Origin: Roseovarius sp.
Lineage (GTDB): Bacteria > Pseudomonadota > Alphaproteobacteria > Rhodobacterales > Rhodobacteraceae
Assembly (NCBI RefSeq): GCF_030373445.1
Contig: NZ_JAUCYU010000001.1
Span: 62,001 to 126,000, forward strand
Direction: 5' to 3'
DNA: 64,000 nt
The notes beneath the pieces were generated by a model. The model ran no database searches. It had not been told where the DNA came from and saw only the letters and a program-made list of their open reading frames with translations. A program made the position numbers and the translations under genes. This document shows positions 51,025 to 59,579 of the stretch, one piece after another; the first letter of the stretch is position 1, and every line of letters begins with the position of its first letter.

Positions 51025-51918
51025 ATGAGCAGTCGAACGCTTCCCCCGCTCACCTGGCTGCGCGCCTTCGACGCCGCGGCGCGGCACCTGTCGTTCACCC
51101 TTGCGGCACAGGAACTGAACCTGACCCAGTCGGCAGTCAGCCAGCATGTGCGCAATCTCGAGGATCACCTCGGGCGTGACCTGTTCGTCCGGCGGACCCG
51201 CGCCCTGCAACTGACCGAGTCGGGTGCGAACTACCTGCCCACGGTCCGCGAAGCCTTCGACGTGCTGGCGCGCGGAACGCGGTCCTTCATCGGCGGCGAC
51301 TCGGAGAACACGCTGATCCTGCAGTGCAACATGGCGTTTTCGGTGTTCTGGCTGGCCCCGCGCCTGCACCGGCTATACGCCGCGCATCCGTGGCTGGTGC
51401 TGAACGTCGTCACCGCCCTGTGGGACCCGGACGCGCACGGGCGCGATGCGGCGATGAAGATCCGCTTCGGCCGGCCGGGCGACATGTCCGGCGACGCGAC
51501 GCGCCTGACATCGGATGTCTGCCGCCCGGTCTGCCACCCGGAGTACATGGGCGGCGTGCCCGACCTTGCCCGCGCGCGGCTGTTCGATTGCGCGGGCATC
51601 ATGGGAAACTGGGAAACGTGGTCGCGGCATAACGGACGACCGTTCGAAAACACGCGCGCGGTGAACCTCGCCACGACCTACGTGGTGGCGATCGAGGCGG
51701 CGCTTCACGGTGCGGGCATGGCCATGGGGCATGACACGCTGACCCATGACCTTGTCGCGGCGGGCCGGCTGATCGAACCGTTCGGCGACACCGGCCCGCT
51801 GCCCGAAGGCTATTTCCTGTTGCCTCCCGCGCATCACGAGCAGACACCGGCCACCCGGGCCTTTACCGACTGGCTGACCGAAGAAGTCGCGGCCTGCCCC
51901 TATGCCTTCACCGGCTGA
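51025..51918 (+). CDS. LysR family transcriptional regulator (GcvA-like)
   Basis: A 297-aa regulator. The N-terminal HTH is WLRAFDAAARHLSFTLAAQELNLTQSAVSQHVRNLEDHLGRDLFVRRTRALQLTESG; the C-terminal ligand domain is normal in length. The gene opposes the class II aldolase and is likely self-regulated through the palindrome at 50989-51005. Inducer unknown. Confidence 0.94.
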   Translation: MSSRTLPPLTWLRAFDAAARHLSFTLAAQELNLTQSAVSQHVRNLEDHLGRDLFVRRTRALQLTESGANYLPTVREAFDVLARGTRSFIGGDSENTLILQCNMAFSVFWLAPRLHRLYAAHPWLVLNVVTALWDPDAHGRDAAMKIRFGRPGDMSGDATRLTSDVCRPVCHPEYMGGVPDLARARLFDCAGIMGNWETWSRHNGRPFENTRAVNLATTYVVAIEAALHGAGMAMGHDTLTHDLVAAGRLIEPFGDTGPLPEGYFLLPPAHHEQTPATRAFTDWLTEEVAACPYAFTG

Positions 51919-51924
51919 CCGGCC

Positions 51925-52845
51925 TCAGCCGATCAGCGCGTTCACGTGTGCCACCACACTTCGCGCCAGCGGCAAGGGCTCGTACCCGCCTTCCAGCATT
52001 GACAGGATACGGCCCTGTGCATGCCGGCCCGCGACGCCGACCAGTTCGGTGGTCAGCCAGCGGTAATCGTTCTCGGTCAGCGCCAGCCCCGACATGTCGT
52101 CGAGCAGGTGCGCGTCGAACCCGGCGGAGATGAACAGGAACTCGGGCGCGAACCGTTCAAGCGCCGGCAGCCAGTGTTCGCGGATCGCCTCGCGGAAGGC
52201 GTCACCACCGGTGCCCGCGGGCAGGGGCACGTCGACAAGGTTGGTCGCTTCGCTCTCGTGCCCGGTGAAGGGGTAGAACGGGTGCTGGAAGGCCGAGCAG
52301 AACAGGACGCGCGGGTCGGAATGGAAGATCTCCTCGGTGCCGTTGCCGTGGTGGACGTCGAAATCGAGGATGGCGACGCGCTTGAGGTCATAGGTCGCCA
52401 GCGCATGCGCCGCCGCGACGGCAATGTTGTTGAACAGGCAGAAGCCCATCGCGGTGTCGCGGGTCGCGTGGTGCCCCGGCGGGCGGATGGCGCAGAAGAC
52501 CGGGTTGGCCTCGCCCCGCATGATCAGGTCGACGCCCAGTACACCCGCCCCGGCGGCGCGCAACGCCGCGGGCAGGGTGCCGGGTGACATCACCGTATCG
52601 CCGTCGATCTCGACCGTTTCCCCCGGCCCCGGCGCCGTATCGATGATGCGCGTGACGTAGGCCGGGTCATGGGCACGCCCGAGCTGATCACGCGTGACCT
52701 CGGGCGCCTCGTAATGCCGCAGCACGTAATCGAGCCCCGACATGATGAGCTGGTTGTTGATGGCATCCAGCCGCTCCGGTGTATCCGGGTGCATCGGTCC
52801 CGCGTCATGATCGCGGCAGGCCGGGTGGGAGATGAAGCCGAGCAT
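51925..52845 (-). CDS. Histone-deacetylase family protein (acetylpolyamine/lysine deacetylase)
   Basis: A 306-aa Zn-dependent amidohydrolase of the class II HDAC-like family. Zn and catalytic motifs: RPPGHHATRDTAMGFCLFNN, FDVHHGNGTEEIF and ISAGFDAHLLDDMSG, then LEGGY. ATG 52845 starts MLGFISHPACRDHDAGPMHPDTPERLDAI. It follows the Pat-type acetyltransferase by 10 nt, an arrangement suggesting acylation and deacylation of the same proteins. Confidence 0.93.
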   Translation of the reverse strand: MLGFISHPACRDHDAGPMHPDTPERLDAINNQLIMSGLDYVLRHYEAPEVTRDQLGRAHDPAYVTRIIDTAPGPGETVEIDGDTVMSPGTLPAALRAAGAGVLGVDLIMRGEANPVFCAIRPPGHHATRDTAMGFCLFNNIAVAAAHALATYDLKRVAILDFDVHHGNGTEEIFHSDPRVLFCSAFQHPFYPFTGHESEATNLVDVPLPAGTGGDAFREAIREHWLPALERFAPEFLFISAGFDAHLLDDMSGLALTENDYRWLTTELVGVAGRHAQGRILSMLEGGYEPLPLARSVVAHVNALIG

Positions 52846-52855
52846 CGCGCTTTCC

Positions 52856-55537
52856 TCAAAGCCAGCGTTCGACGATGACCACATCGCGGTCATCCGGGTC
52901 CGGCGAGACGGTAAAGCCGAGCTCTTCCATCAGGTGCAGCATCGAGACGTTTTCGCGTAGCACCGCCCCCTCGATCTTGTCGAGGTCATGGTCACGCGCC
53001 GCATCGAACAGCCCCTTCATCAGCCTTGTGCCAAGCCCCTGGCCCTGAAGCCTGTCCGAGACCGCGATGGCAAATTCGCAGCTCGTGTTGTCGGGGTTGA
53101 TGACATAGCGGGCGACGCCGTGCTGTTCGCCGCTGCCATCCTCGCCCACCACCGCCACCAGCGCCATTTCGCGCCGGTAATCGATCTGGGTGAACCGCGC
53201 GAGCATCTCCTCCGATAGCTCGTTCACCGTGCCCATGAACCGGAAGCGCTTGGCCTCGGGCGACAGGTCGCGCACGAAGGCGGCTTCCGATTCCGCGTCC
53301 TCGGGCCGGATCGGGCGTATTGTCAGCGGCCGGCCATCGGGCAGGAAGTCGGTCTGCACGAGATGCCGGGGATAGGGGTGAATGGCGACGTGGTCGTAGG
53401 GCCCATCCTTGGCCGGCGGGCGGGCCAGCCGGATGCGGGCATCGACCGCCAGCACGCCGTCGGGGCCGGCGACCAGCGGGTTGATGTCCAGCTCGACGAT
53501 CTGGGGCAGTTCGCAGACCATGTCGGACACCCGCAGCAACACGTCGATCACGGCAGACCGGTCGACCGGCGGCCGGTCGCGGAAGGCGTCGAGCAGACGG
53601 GCCACGCGGGTGCGGTTGATCAGCCGGTTGGCCAGAACCTCGTTCAGCGGCGGCAGCGAGACGGCGCTGTCGCGCAGGATCTCGACCATCGTGCCGCCCG
53701 CCCCGAACAGGATGGCCGGACCGAAGACCGGGTCGCGGCTGACGCCGACGACCAATTCGCGGGCGTCCTCGACATGGGCCATCGCCTCGATGGTGACGCC
53801 CTTGATCTTTGCATCGGGCCGCAATCTCTGGGCCGTCAGGGTGATGTCGCGGACCGCCTGCTTCACCTCGACAGCCGAGCCCACGCCAAGCCGCACGCCG
53901 CCCACGTCGGACTTGTGGGTGATCTGCGGCGAGTTGATCTTGACCGCGACCGGGTAGCCCACCGTTTCAGCGGCAATCAGGGCGTCGGCCGGGGTGGCCG
54001 CCTCGATGGTGATGTTGATGGGGATGTGGAACGCCCGCAGCAAGGCTTTCGATTCGATATCCGACAGCATGGTCCGGCCATCGGTCAGCGCGCCGTTGAC
54101 GATCATCCGTGCGCCTTCGAGATCGGGCGGCTTGTCGTCGTGCAGCGGCCCCGGTACCTCGTTCGCGAGGCGCCGGTGATGGTGATGCTGCGCGAGGTAG
54201 GAGAACGCCTCGACCGCCTTTTCCGGCGTTGTGAAATCCGGGATACCGGAGGAGGACAGCAGCACGCGCCCCTCGGCGACCGAGGTCTCGCCCATCCAGC
54301 AGGCCAGCACCGGCTTGCGGCTGCCGGCCGGTATCGCGTCGAGCACCGCCTGCGCCGCCGCCGTCGCCTCGGTCATGGCCTGCGGCGTCAGCATGGCCAG
54401 CACGCCGTCGAAATTCGGGTCCGCCAGGGCGGCGCGGATGGCGGCGGTGAACTGCCCGGGCGTGGCGTCGCCCAGGATGTCGACCGGGTTGGCGCGTGAC
54501 CAGTAGGGCGGCAACACGCCATCGAGCTGTTTCAGGGTCTCCTCCGACGGCGCGGGCAGTTCGACGCCCAGGTCCCCCGCCCGGTCGGCCGCCAGAACGC
54601 CGGCGCCGCCCCCGTTGGTTATGATCCCCAGCCGGTTGCCATGGGCCCGTTTGCCCGGCGACAGGATTTCCGCCGCCGCGAAAAGCTCTCCGAAGGTGCG
54701 GGTGCGCACCGCGCCCGCCCGGGCCAGCGCCGCGTCGAACACGGCGTCATCGCCGATCAGCGCACCGGTATGGGTATGCGCCGCGTTCGAGCTTTGCGTA
54801 TGCCGCCCCGCCTTCAGCACGATCACCGGCTTTGTCCGGGCCGCGTTGCGCAGGGCCGAGATGAAGGATGGCGCGTCGTGAATGCCTTCGACGTAAAGCA
54901 GGATCGCCGAGGTGTGCGGGTCGGTCGCCAGGAAATGCAGCACGTCGCCGAAATCCACGTCGAGCGAATTGCCCAGAGATACCAGCGCCGAGAAGCCAAG
55001 GTGATGCGGCGCGGCCCAGTCGGAAATGGCCGAGATCAGTGCACCGGATTGCGAGACCAGCGCCAGCCTTCCCGGCGGCGTCTCGGATCGCAGGAAGGTG
55101 GCGTCGAGCTTCAGCCACGGCCGCACCAGCCCCACGCAGTTCGGCCCGAGATAGCGCACCCCGGCCTTGCGCGCCGCAGCCTCCAGCTTCCGGGCGTTGT
55201 TCTGTCCGGGCGTGCCGCCCTCGCCGAACCCCGCCGACAGGACGACCGCGTTGGTGGTGCCGGCAATGCCGCATTGCCGGATGATCTCGGGCACCACCGC
55301 CGCCGGCGTGGCGATCACCGCAAGGTCGACCGGCTTGTCGAGCCGCGACAGGTCGGGCACGCAATCCATGCCGTGTACGCTCTCGTATTTCGGGTTCACC
55401 GGGTAAAGCTCGCCCTCGTAGCCCGCCCGCAGGATGTTGGAGAAGACGCGCCCGCCGACGGACGTGGTGCTTTCCGAGGCCCCGAACACGGCGACGGAGG
55501 CCGGGTTGAACATCGGGCTGAGAGGGCTGCGATCCAT
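52856..55537 (-). CDS. Acyl-CoA synthetase-like protein with GNAT domain (Pat/PatZ-type lysine acetyltransferase)
   Basis: An 893-aa multidomain protein. CoA-binding N-terminus (MFNPASVAVFGASESTTSVGGRVFSNIL), succinyl-CoA ligase-like middle, an ATP-grasp region (about residues 480-690, including PVAVKINSPQITHKSDVGGVRLGV) and a C-terminal GNAT (FAIAVSDRLQGQGLGTRLMKGLFDAARDHDLDKI). This is the architecture of PatZ/Pat enzymes that acetylate metabolic proteins such as Acs. It is co-oriented with the deacetylase downstream, and an FNR-type box lies 112 nt upstream. Confidence 0.93.
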   Translation of the reverse strand: MDRSPLSPMFNPASVAVFGASESTTSVGGRVFSNILRAGYEGELYPVNPKYESVHGMDCVPDLSRLDKPVDLAVIATPAAVVPEIIRQCGIAGTTNAVVLSAGFGEGGTPGQNNARKLEAAARKAGVRYLGPNCVGLVRPWLKLDATFLRSETPPGRLALVSQSGALISAISDWAAPHHLGFSALVSLGNSLDVDFGDVLHFLATDPHTSAILLYVEGIHDAPSFISALRNAARTKPVIVLKAGRHTQSSNAAHTHTGALIGDDAVFDAALARAGAVRTRTFGELFAAAEILSPGKRAHGNRLGIITNGGGAGVLAADRAGDLGVELPAPSEETLKQLDGVLPPYWSRANPVDILGDATPGQFTAAIRAALADPNFDGVLAMLTPQAMTEATAAAQAVLDAIPAGSRKPVLACWMGETSVAEGRVLLSSSGIPDFTTPEKAVEAFSYLAQHHHHRRLANEVPGPLHDDKPPDLEGARMIVNGALTDGRTMLSDIESKALLRAFHIPINITIEAATPADALIAAETVGYPVAVKINSPQITHKSDVGGVRLGVGSAVEVKQAVRDITLTAQRLRPDAKIKGVTIEAMAHVEDARELVVGVSRDPVFGPAILFGAGGTMVEILRDSAVSLPPLNEVLANRLINRTRVARLLDAFRDRPPVDRSAVIDVLLRVSDMVCELPQIVELDINPLVAGPDGVLAVDARIRLARPPAKDGPYDHVAIHPYPRHLVQTDFLPDGRPLTIRPIRPEDAESEAAFVRDLSPEAKRFRFMGTVNELSEEMLARFTQIDYRREMALVAVVGEDGSGEQHGVARYVINPDNTSCEFAIAVSDRLQGQGLGTRLMKGLFDAARDHDLDKIEGAVLRENVSMLHLMEELGFTVSPDPDDRDVVIVERWL

Positions 55538-55649
55538 CGGGCGGTCTCCGGTCAGGGGCGGGTTCGGCCCATTGAACCGCACGGGTTTGACAACCGTGCG
55601 ACGGGCCGGACACGGGGGCCAGCCATCGCCCCAAAGACGGCGCGACGCC

Positions 55650-55663
55650 TTGACCTGTATCAA
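55650..55663. promoter_or_regulatory. FNR/FnrL-type box
   Basis: TTGACCTGTATCAA matches the consensus TTGAT-N4-ATCAA at nine of ten fixed positions. It is in the 256-nt gap between the divergent acetyltransferase gene and monooxygenase gene, 112 nt from the former start and 130 nt from the latter. Confidence 0.65.
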
Positions 55664-55793
55664 GCGGGGTCAGTGTCACACGAAAAACCCGGCGGACCAA
55701 GGCTGCCGCCCGTATGACGATTTGATCGGCAACTTGCATTGAGCCTCCCGCGAAAGCCTGTAGCTTGGCCGAAAGAATTCGGAGACAGGCAGG

Positions 55794-57272
55794 ATGCAGG
55801 GAACTGGAACACATGAACAGGCCGAGCCAACCCCGGACCTGATCGTGATCGGGGCGGGGTTCGGCGGGATCGGCATGGCGGCGCAAGCGTTGCGTGCCGG
55901 GCTCCGGGTGTTGGTGCTGGAACGGGCCGGCGATGTCGGCGGCACGTGGCGCGACAACATCTACCCCGGCTGCGCCTGTGACACGCAATCGCACCATTAC
56001 AGCTATTCCTTCGCCATGAACCCCGACTGGTCGCGCGTTTATGCCACCCAGCCGGAAATCCTGGCCTACCTGCGCCGCACGGCCGAAGAGACCGGCGTGA
56101 CCGAGAACCTGCGCTGTGGCGCCGGGGTGCGCCATGCGCGCTGGGACGAGGACCAGGCGCGCTGGCATGTCACGACGGAGGATGGCGCGACGTTTTCCGC
56201 GCGGTTCCTCGTTTCGGCGGTGGGCCAGCTCAACCAGCCGATGATCCCCGAATTCGAGGGGCGCGAGACCTTCGGCGGCAAGCTGATGCACACGGCCGAA
56301 TGGGACGCGGGCTATGATCTTACGGGCAAGCGCGTCGTGGTGATCGGCAACGCCGCCAGCGCCGTGCAGGCCATCCCGCAGATCGCCCGGGTGGCCCGCC
56401 ACCTGACGGTACTGCAACGCTCGCCCAACTGGCTGGTGGCCAAGGGCGACCGGCCGTTCGAAGACCGCGAGAAGCGCCGGTTCCGGGCCTTTCCATTTCT
56501 GCAGCGGCTCTACCGATGGTCGATCTACTGGCAATGGGAGCGGAGCTGGCCCGAGTTCATCGATGGCTCGCGCCAGTCGCGGCGGCAGACCGAGGCGAAC
56601 CGGCGCCACATCGCGGCGGAGGCGGGGGAGCTCGCGCCCGAGCTGACCCCCGATTACCCGCTGGGTTGTCGCCGCATCCTGCTGGCCGACGATTACTACC
56701 CGGCGCTCCGCCGCGACAACGTGAGCCTGGTAACCGACCAGGTCGACCGGCTGACGCCGGAGGGGCTGCTGACGAAGGGCGGGCAGCGGATCGAGGCAGA
56801 TTGCATCGTGCTGGCCACCGGCTTTCACGCGCGGGATTTCCTGCCGGGGATGACGGTCGAGGGCCGTGATGGCCGCGCGCTCTCCGACACGTGGGAACGG
56901 GCCGATGGCCCCGAGGCCTATCTCGGCATCGCGGTGCCCTGTTTTCCGAATTTCTTCCTGCTCTACGGGCCGAACACCAATCTCGGCCACAACTCGATCA
57001 TCTTCATGCTGGAATGCCAGGTCCACTACGTGCTGCGGGCCATCGCCCGGCTGCGCGGGCGCGGTGAAGACCGGATCGAGGTCACGCCGGACGCCCTGCA
57101 ACGGCACCGCCGCGCGCAGGCGCGCGAACTGGCCCGCACGGCATGGGCCGGGCGGTGCACGAGCTGGTACAAGACCGCGACGGGCAAGATCATCAACAAC
57201 TGGTCGGCGGGGACGGTGAAATACTGGTGGCTGACACGCCGGCCGAAGACACGCGACTTCACCACGCGGTGA
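55794..57272 (+). CDS. Flavin-containing/Baeyer-Villiger-type monooxygenase
   Basis: A 492-aa FAD and NADPH enzyme. The first Rossmann motif is GAGFGGIG, followed by ERAGDVGGTWRDNIYPGCACD; the BVMO fingerprint FGGKLMHTAEWD (FxGxxxHxxxW-D/P) and second dinucleotide motif VVVIGNAASAVQ are visible. ATGFHARDFLPG closes the active site. The substrate is unknown. Confidence 0.9.
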   Translation: MQGTGTHEQAEPTPDLIVIGAGFGGIGMAAQALRAGLRVLVLERAGDVGGTWRDNIYPGCACDTQSHHYSYSFAMNPDWSRVYATQPEILAYLRRTAEETGVTENLRCGAGVRHARWDEDQARWHVTTEDGATFSARFLVSAVGQLNQPMIPEFEGRETFGGKLMHTAEWDAGYDLTGKRVVVIGNAASAVQAIPQIARVARHLTVLQRSPNWLVAKGDRPFEDREKRRFRAFPFLQRLYRWSIYWQWERSWPEFIDGSRQSRRQTEANRRHIAAEAGELAPELTPDYPLGCRRILLADDYYPALRRDNVSLVTDQVDRLTPEGLLTKGGQRIEADCIVLATGFHARDFLPGMTVEGRDGRALSDTWERADGPEAYLGIAVPCFPNFFLLYGPNTNLGHNSIIFMLECQVHYVLRAIARLRGRGEDRIEVTPDALQRHRRAQARELARTAWAGRCTSWYKTATGKIINNWSAGTVKYWWLTRRPKTRDFTTR

Positions 57273-57307
57273 GGCGTGGGGGTGATCGTTTAGACTGTCG
57301 TGGGGGT

Positions 57308-57384
57308 TGGTAGCGGAGGAGGGACTTGAACCCCCGACACATGGATTATGATTCCACTGCTCTAACCAACTGAGCTACTCCGCC
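57308..57384 (-). tRNA. tRNA-Met (CAU), elongator type
   Basis: The minus strand reads GGCGGAGTAGCTCAGTTGG at the 5' end, anticodon loop ATCATAA with CAU, T-arm GGGGGTTCAAGTCCC and an encoded CCA. All four arms pair. The sequence resembles elongator rather than initiator tRNA-Met (first acceptor pair G-C). Confidence 0.93.
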
Positions 57385-57453
57385 GGACCGTGGCGCTAGG
57401 TAAGGCAGCCCGGCGGCCCCGTCAAGCCCGAATTGGCCGGGTTTTCGCCGGGT

Positions 57454-58002
57454 TCATCCGCGCGGCAGAAGTGCCTCGATCCGGCTGGTGATCTCGGGCG
57501 ATTCCGGCACCGTGGCCGAGCCCCATGTGCCCGCGACCGTGCCGTCGGGCGCGATCAGCACCTTGTTGAAATTCCACGACGGCTGCCAGCCTTCGCTATC
57601 GGCCAGCCAGCGATAGAACGGGTGGGCGCCATCGCCCAGCACCGGGGTGATCGTGGTCATCGGCAGGTCTAGATCGAAGTTCAGGGCGCAGAAATCCTTG
57701 ACCTGTTCGTCGCTGGCCAACTCCTGCTTGAAGTCCTGCGACGGCACGGCCAGCACGGCGAAACCGCGGTCGCGGTAGGTGTCGTAGAGCGCCTGCAGCC
57801 CGTCATATTGCGGCGTGAAGCCACAGCGCGAGGCGGTATTGACCACCAGCACCGGCTTTCCTGCCCAATCGTCGAGCGACAGCGTACCGCCGTCGATCGA
57901 GGCGAACTGCCAGTCGCGCTGTGCCGAAAACGCGGCCGAGGCGGTCAGCATCAGCGTGAACAGCAGGGCGAGGAGGGAACGCGGGGCAAGGGCGGCAGGC
58001 AT
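57454..58002 (-). CDS. Glutathione peroxidase family protein, secreted
   Basis: A 182-aa protein with a signal peptide (LALLFTLMLTASAAFSA). NTASRCGFTPQY carries the peroxidatic Cys and WNFNKVLIAPDG the conserved Trp-Asn region; the canonical Gln motif is seen as VPSQDFKQE. Active in the periplasm using thiols to reduce peroxides. ATG 58002 gives the signal peptide; the far upstream extension of the frame overlaps the next gene. Confidence 0.92.
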   Translation of the reverse strand: MPAALAPRSLLALLFTLMLTASAAFSAQRDWQFASIDGGTLSLDDWAGKPVLVVNTASRCGFTPQYDGLQALYDTYRDRGFAVLAVPSQDFKQELASDEQVKDFCALNFDLDLPMTTITPVLGDGAHPFYRWLADSEGWQPSWNFNKVLIAPDGTVAGTWGSATVPESPEITSRIEALLPRG

Positions 58003-58101
58003 GGCGATCTCCGAAGCGGGTCTGACGGGCAAGATAAGCCGGTTGCGGCGCCTGTCCACTCCCGGCTTGCCCTCGGCCGGGCTGTGACGCAGATTGCCGC
58101 C

Positions 58102-59514
58102 ATGACAGAGCGCATTCTCCAAGACCTCGCCGCCATCACCGGCCCCAATCACGTTCTGACCGGCAAGGATGCCGCCCCCTGGTCGCAGGATTGGGCTGGC
58201 ATGATCCGCTGGACCCCGCTGGCCGTGGTCAAGCCTGCCGACACCGCACAGGTCGCCGCCATCATAAGGCTGGCAAACGAGGCGGGGGTGCCGGTGGTGC
58301 CGGTCTCGGGCAATACCGGGCTGGTCAAGGGGACCACGGCCGAGGACGCGATCATGCTGTCGCTCGACCGGATGTCGGCCATCCGCGAGATCAACCCCGC
58401 GGGCCGCACCGCGACGGTCGAGGCGGGCGTGATCCTGTCGTCGCTGCACGAGGCGGTGGCGGAGCATGACCTGATCTTCCCGCTGACCTTCGGCGCACGC
58501 GGCTCGGCGATGATCGGGGGGGCGCTGTCGACCAATGCGGGCGGCTCGAACGTGGTGCGATACGGCAGCACGCGGGGGCTTTGCCTGGGCGTCGAGGCGG
58601 TGACGCCCACGGGCGAGGTGATGAACCTGATGAGCGCGCTGCACAAGGACAACTCGGGCTACGACCTGCGCGACCTGCTGATCGGGGCGGAGGGGACGCT
58701 GGGGGTGATCACCGCCGCCGTGGTGAAGCTCTTTCCGAAACCCCGCGCCTATGCCACGGCGATGGTCGCGGCGCCGGATGTTACGCGCGGGCTGGAGCTG
58801 CTGCATATCCTGCAGGCGGAAACGGGGGGCGCGGTGGAGGCGTTCGAATACATGCCCGGCGCCTATATCGAGGCGCATCTGAAGCGCTTCCCCGACGCCC
58901 GCCCGCCCTTCGAGGAACGGCACGAAGTCAATATCCTCGTTGAAGTCGGCGCGCTGGCCGCCCGCGATGCCGAACCGGGGCCGGATGGGGAGGTGCCGAT
59001 CGCCGCGCACCTGGAGGAGGTGCTGGGGCGGCTCTACGAAAGCGGCGCGGTGCTCGACGCCGTGGTCGCCAAGTCGGATGCGCATCGGGCCGAAATGTGG
59101 GCGCGGCGCGAGGCGGCGGCGGAGGTGTCGCGCCTGCGCGACCCGATCGTCGACAACGACATCGCCGTGCCGCTGGACCGGATGCAGGAGCTTCTGGAGC
59201 GCACCAAGGCGCGGGCCAAGGCGCTCGACCCCGGGATCGGCTTCCTGCACGTGGCGCATATGGGCGACGGCAACCTGCATTTCGCGGCATGGCCCGAGAC
59301 GATGGATACCGGCATTCACCGCGCCATCGGCGAGGCGGTGGAGGAGGAGACCATCGCGCTTGGCGGCTCGTTCTCGGCCGAGCACGGGATCGGGCTGTCG
59401 AAACTGCCGGCAATGGGGCGTTACAAGGACCCGGTGGCGATGGAGGTGATGCGCACGATCAAGCGGGCGCTCGACCCCAACGGGATCATGAACCCGGGCA
59501 AAGTGCTGCCCTGA
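58102..59514 (+). CDS. FAD-linked oxidoreductase (D-2-hydroxyacid dehydrogenase/GlcD family)
   Basis: A 470-aa protein: N-terminal FAD-binding domain with VVPVSGNTGLVKGTTAED and GGALSTNAGGSNVVRYGSTRGL, C-terminal cap with HVAHMGDGNLHF and the ending GSFSAEHGIGLSK. Typical for D-lactate, D-2-hydroxyglutarate or related dehydrogenases; the substrate is not evident. Confidence 0.92.
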   Translation: MTERILQDLAAITGPNHVLTGKDAAPWSQDWAGMIRWTPLAVVKPADTAQVAAIIRLANEAGVPVVPVSGNTGLVKGTTAEDAIMLSLDRMSAIREINPAGRTATVEAGVILSSLHEAVAEHDLIFPLTFGARGSAMIGGALSTNAGGSNVVRYGSTRGLCLGVEAVTPTGEVMNLMSALHKDNSGYDLRDLLIGAEGTLGVITAAVVKLFPKPRAYATAMVAAPDVTRGLELLHILQAETGGAVEAFEYMPGAYIEAHLKRFPDARPPFEERHEVNILVEVGALAARDAEPGPDGEVPIAAHLEEVLGRLYESGAVLDAVVAKSDAHRAEMWARREAAAEVSRLRDPIVDNDIAVPLDRMQELLERTKARAKALDPGIGFLHVAHMGDGNLHFAAWPETMDTGIHRAIGEAVEEETIALGGSFSAEHGIGLSKLPAMGRYKDPVAMEVMRTIKRALDPNGIMNPGKVLP

Positions 59515-59527
59515 CGGGGCCGCTCAT

Positions 59528-59543
59528 CCGCCTTTTCAGGCGG
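59528..59543 (+). terminator. Hairpin after the FAD-linked oxidoreductase
   Basis: CCGCCT and AGGCGG (59528-59543) with a TTTC loop, 13 nt after the stop. The following repeat begins at 59551. A weak terminator is likely. Confidence 0.45.
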
Positions 59544-59550
59544 CCTCGCA

Positions 59551-59577
59551 AGGCGCGCCTGCAAAGGCGTGACGAGC
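59551..59577. repeat. Dispersed 27-bp intergenic repeat, copy 2
   Basis: AGGCGCGCCTGCAA followed by AGGCGTGACGAGC, differing from the copy at 15911-15937 at only a few positions. Lies between convergent stops. Confidence 0.6.
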
Positions 59578-59579
59578 GC

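Noticed and set aside
54747..57107. 786-codon minus-strand frame through the monooxygenase
   Set aside because: It is antisense to clear FAD/NADPH motifs on the plus strand and runs into the out-of-frame part of the acetyltransferase; no recognisable domain.
57454..59385. 643-codon minus-strand frame containing glutathione peroxidase
   Set aside because: Only the last 182 codons have family motifs and a signal peptide; the rest is antisense to the FAD-linked oxidoreductase.
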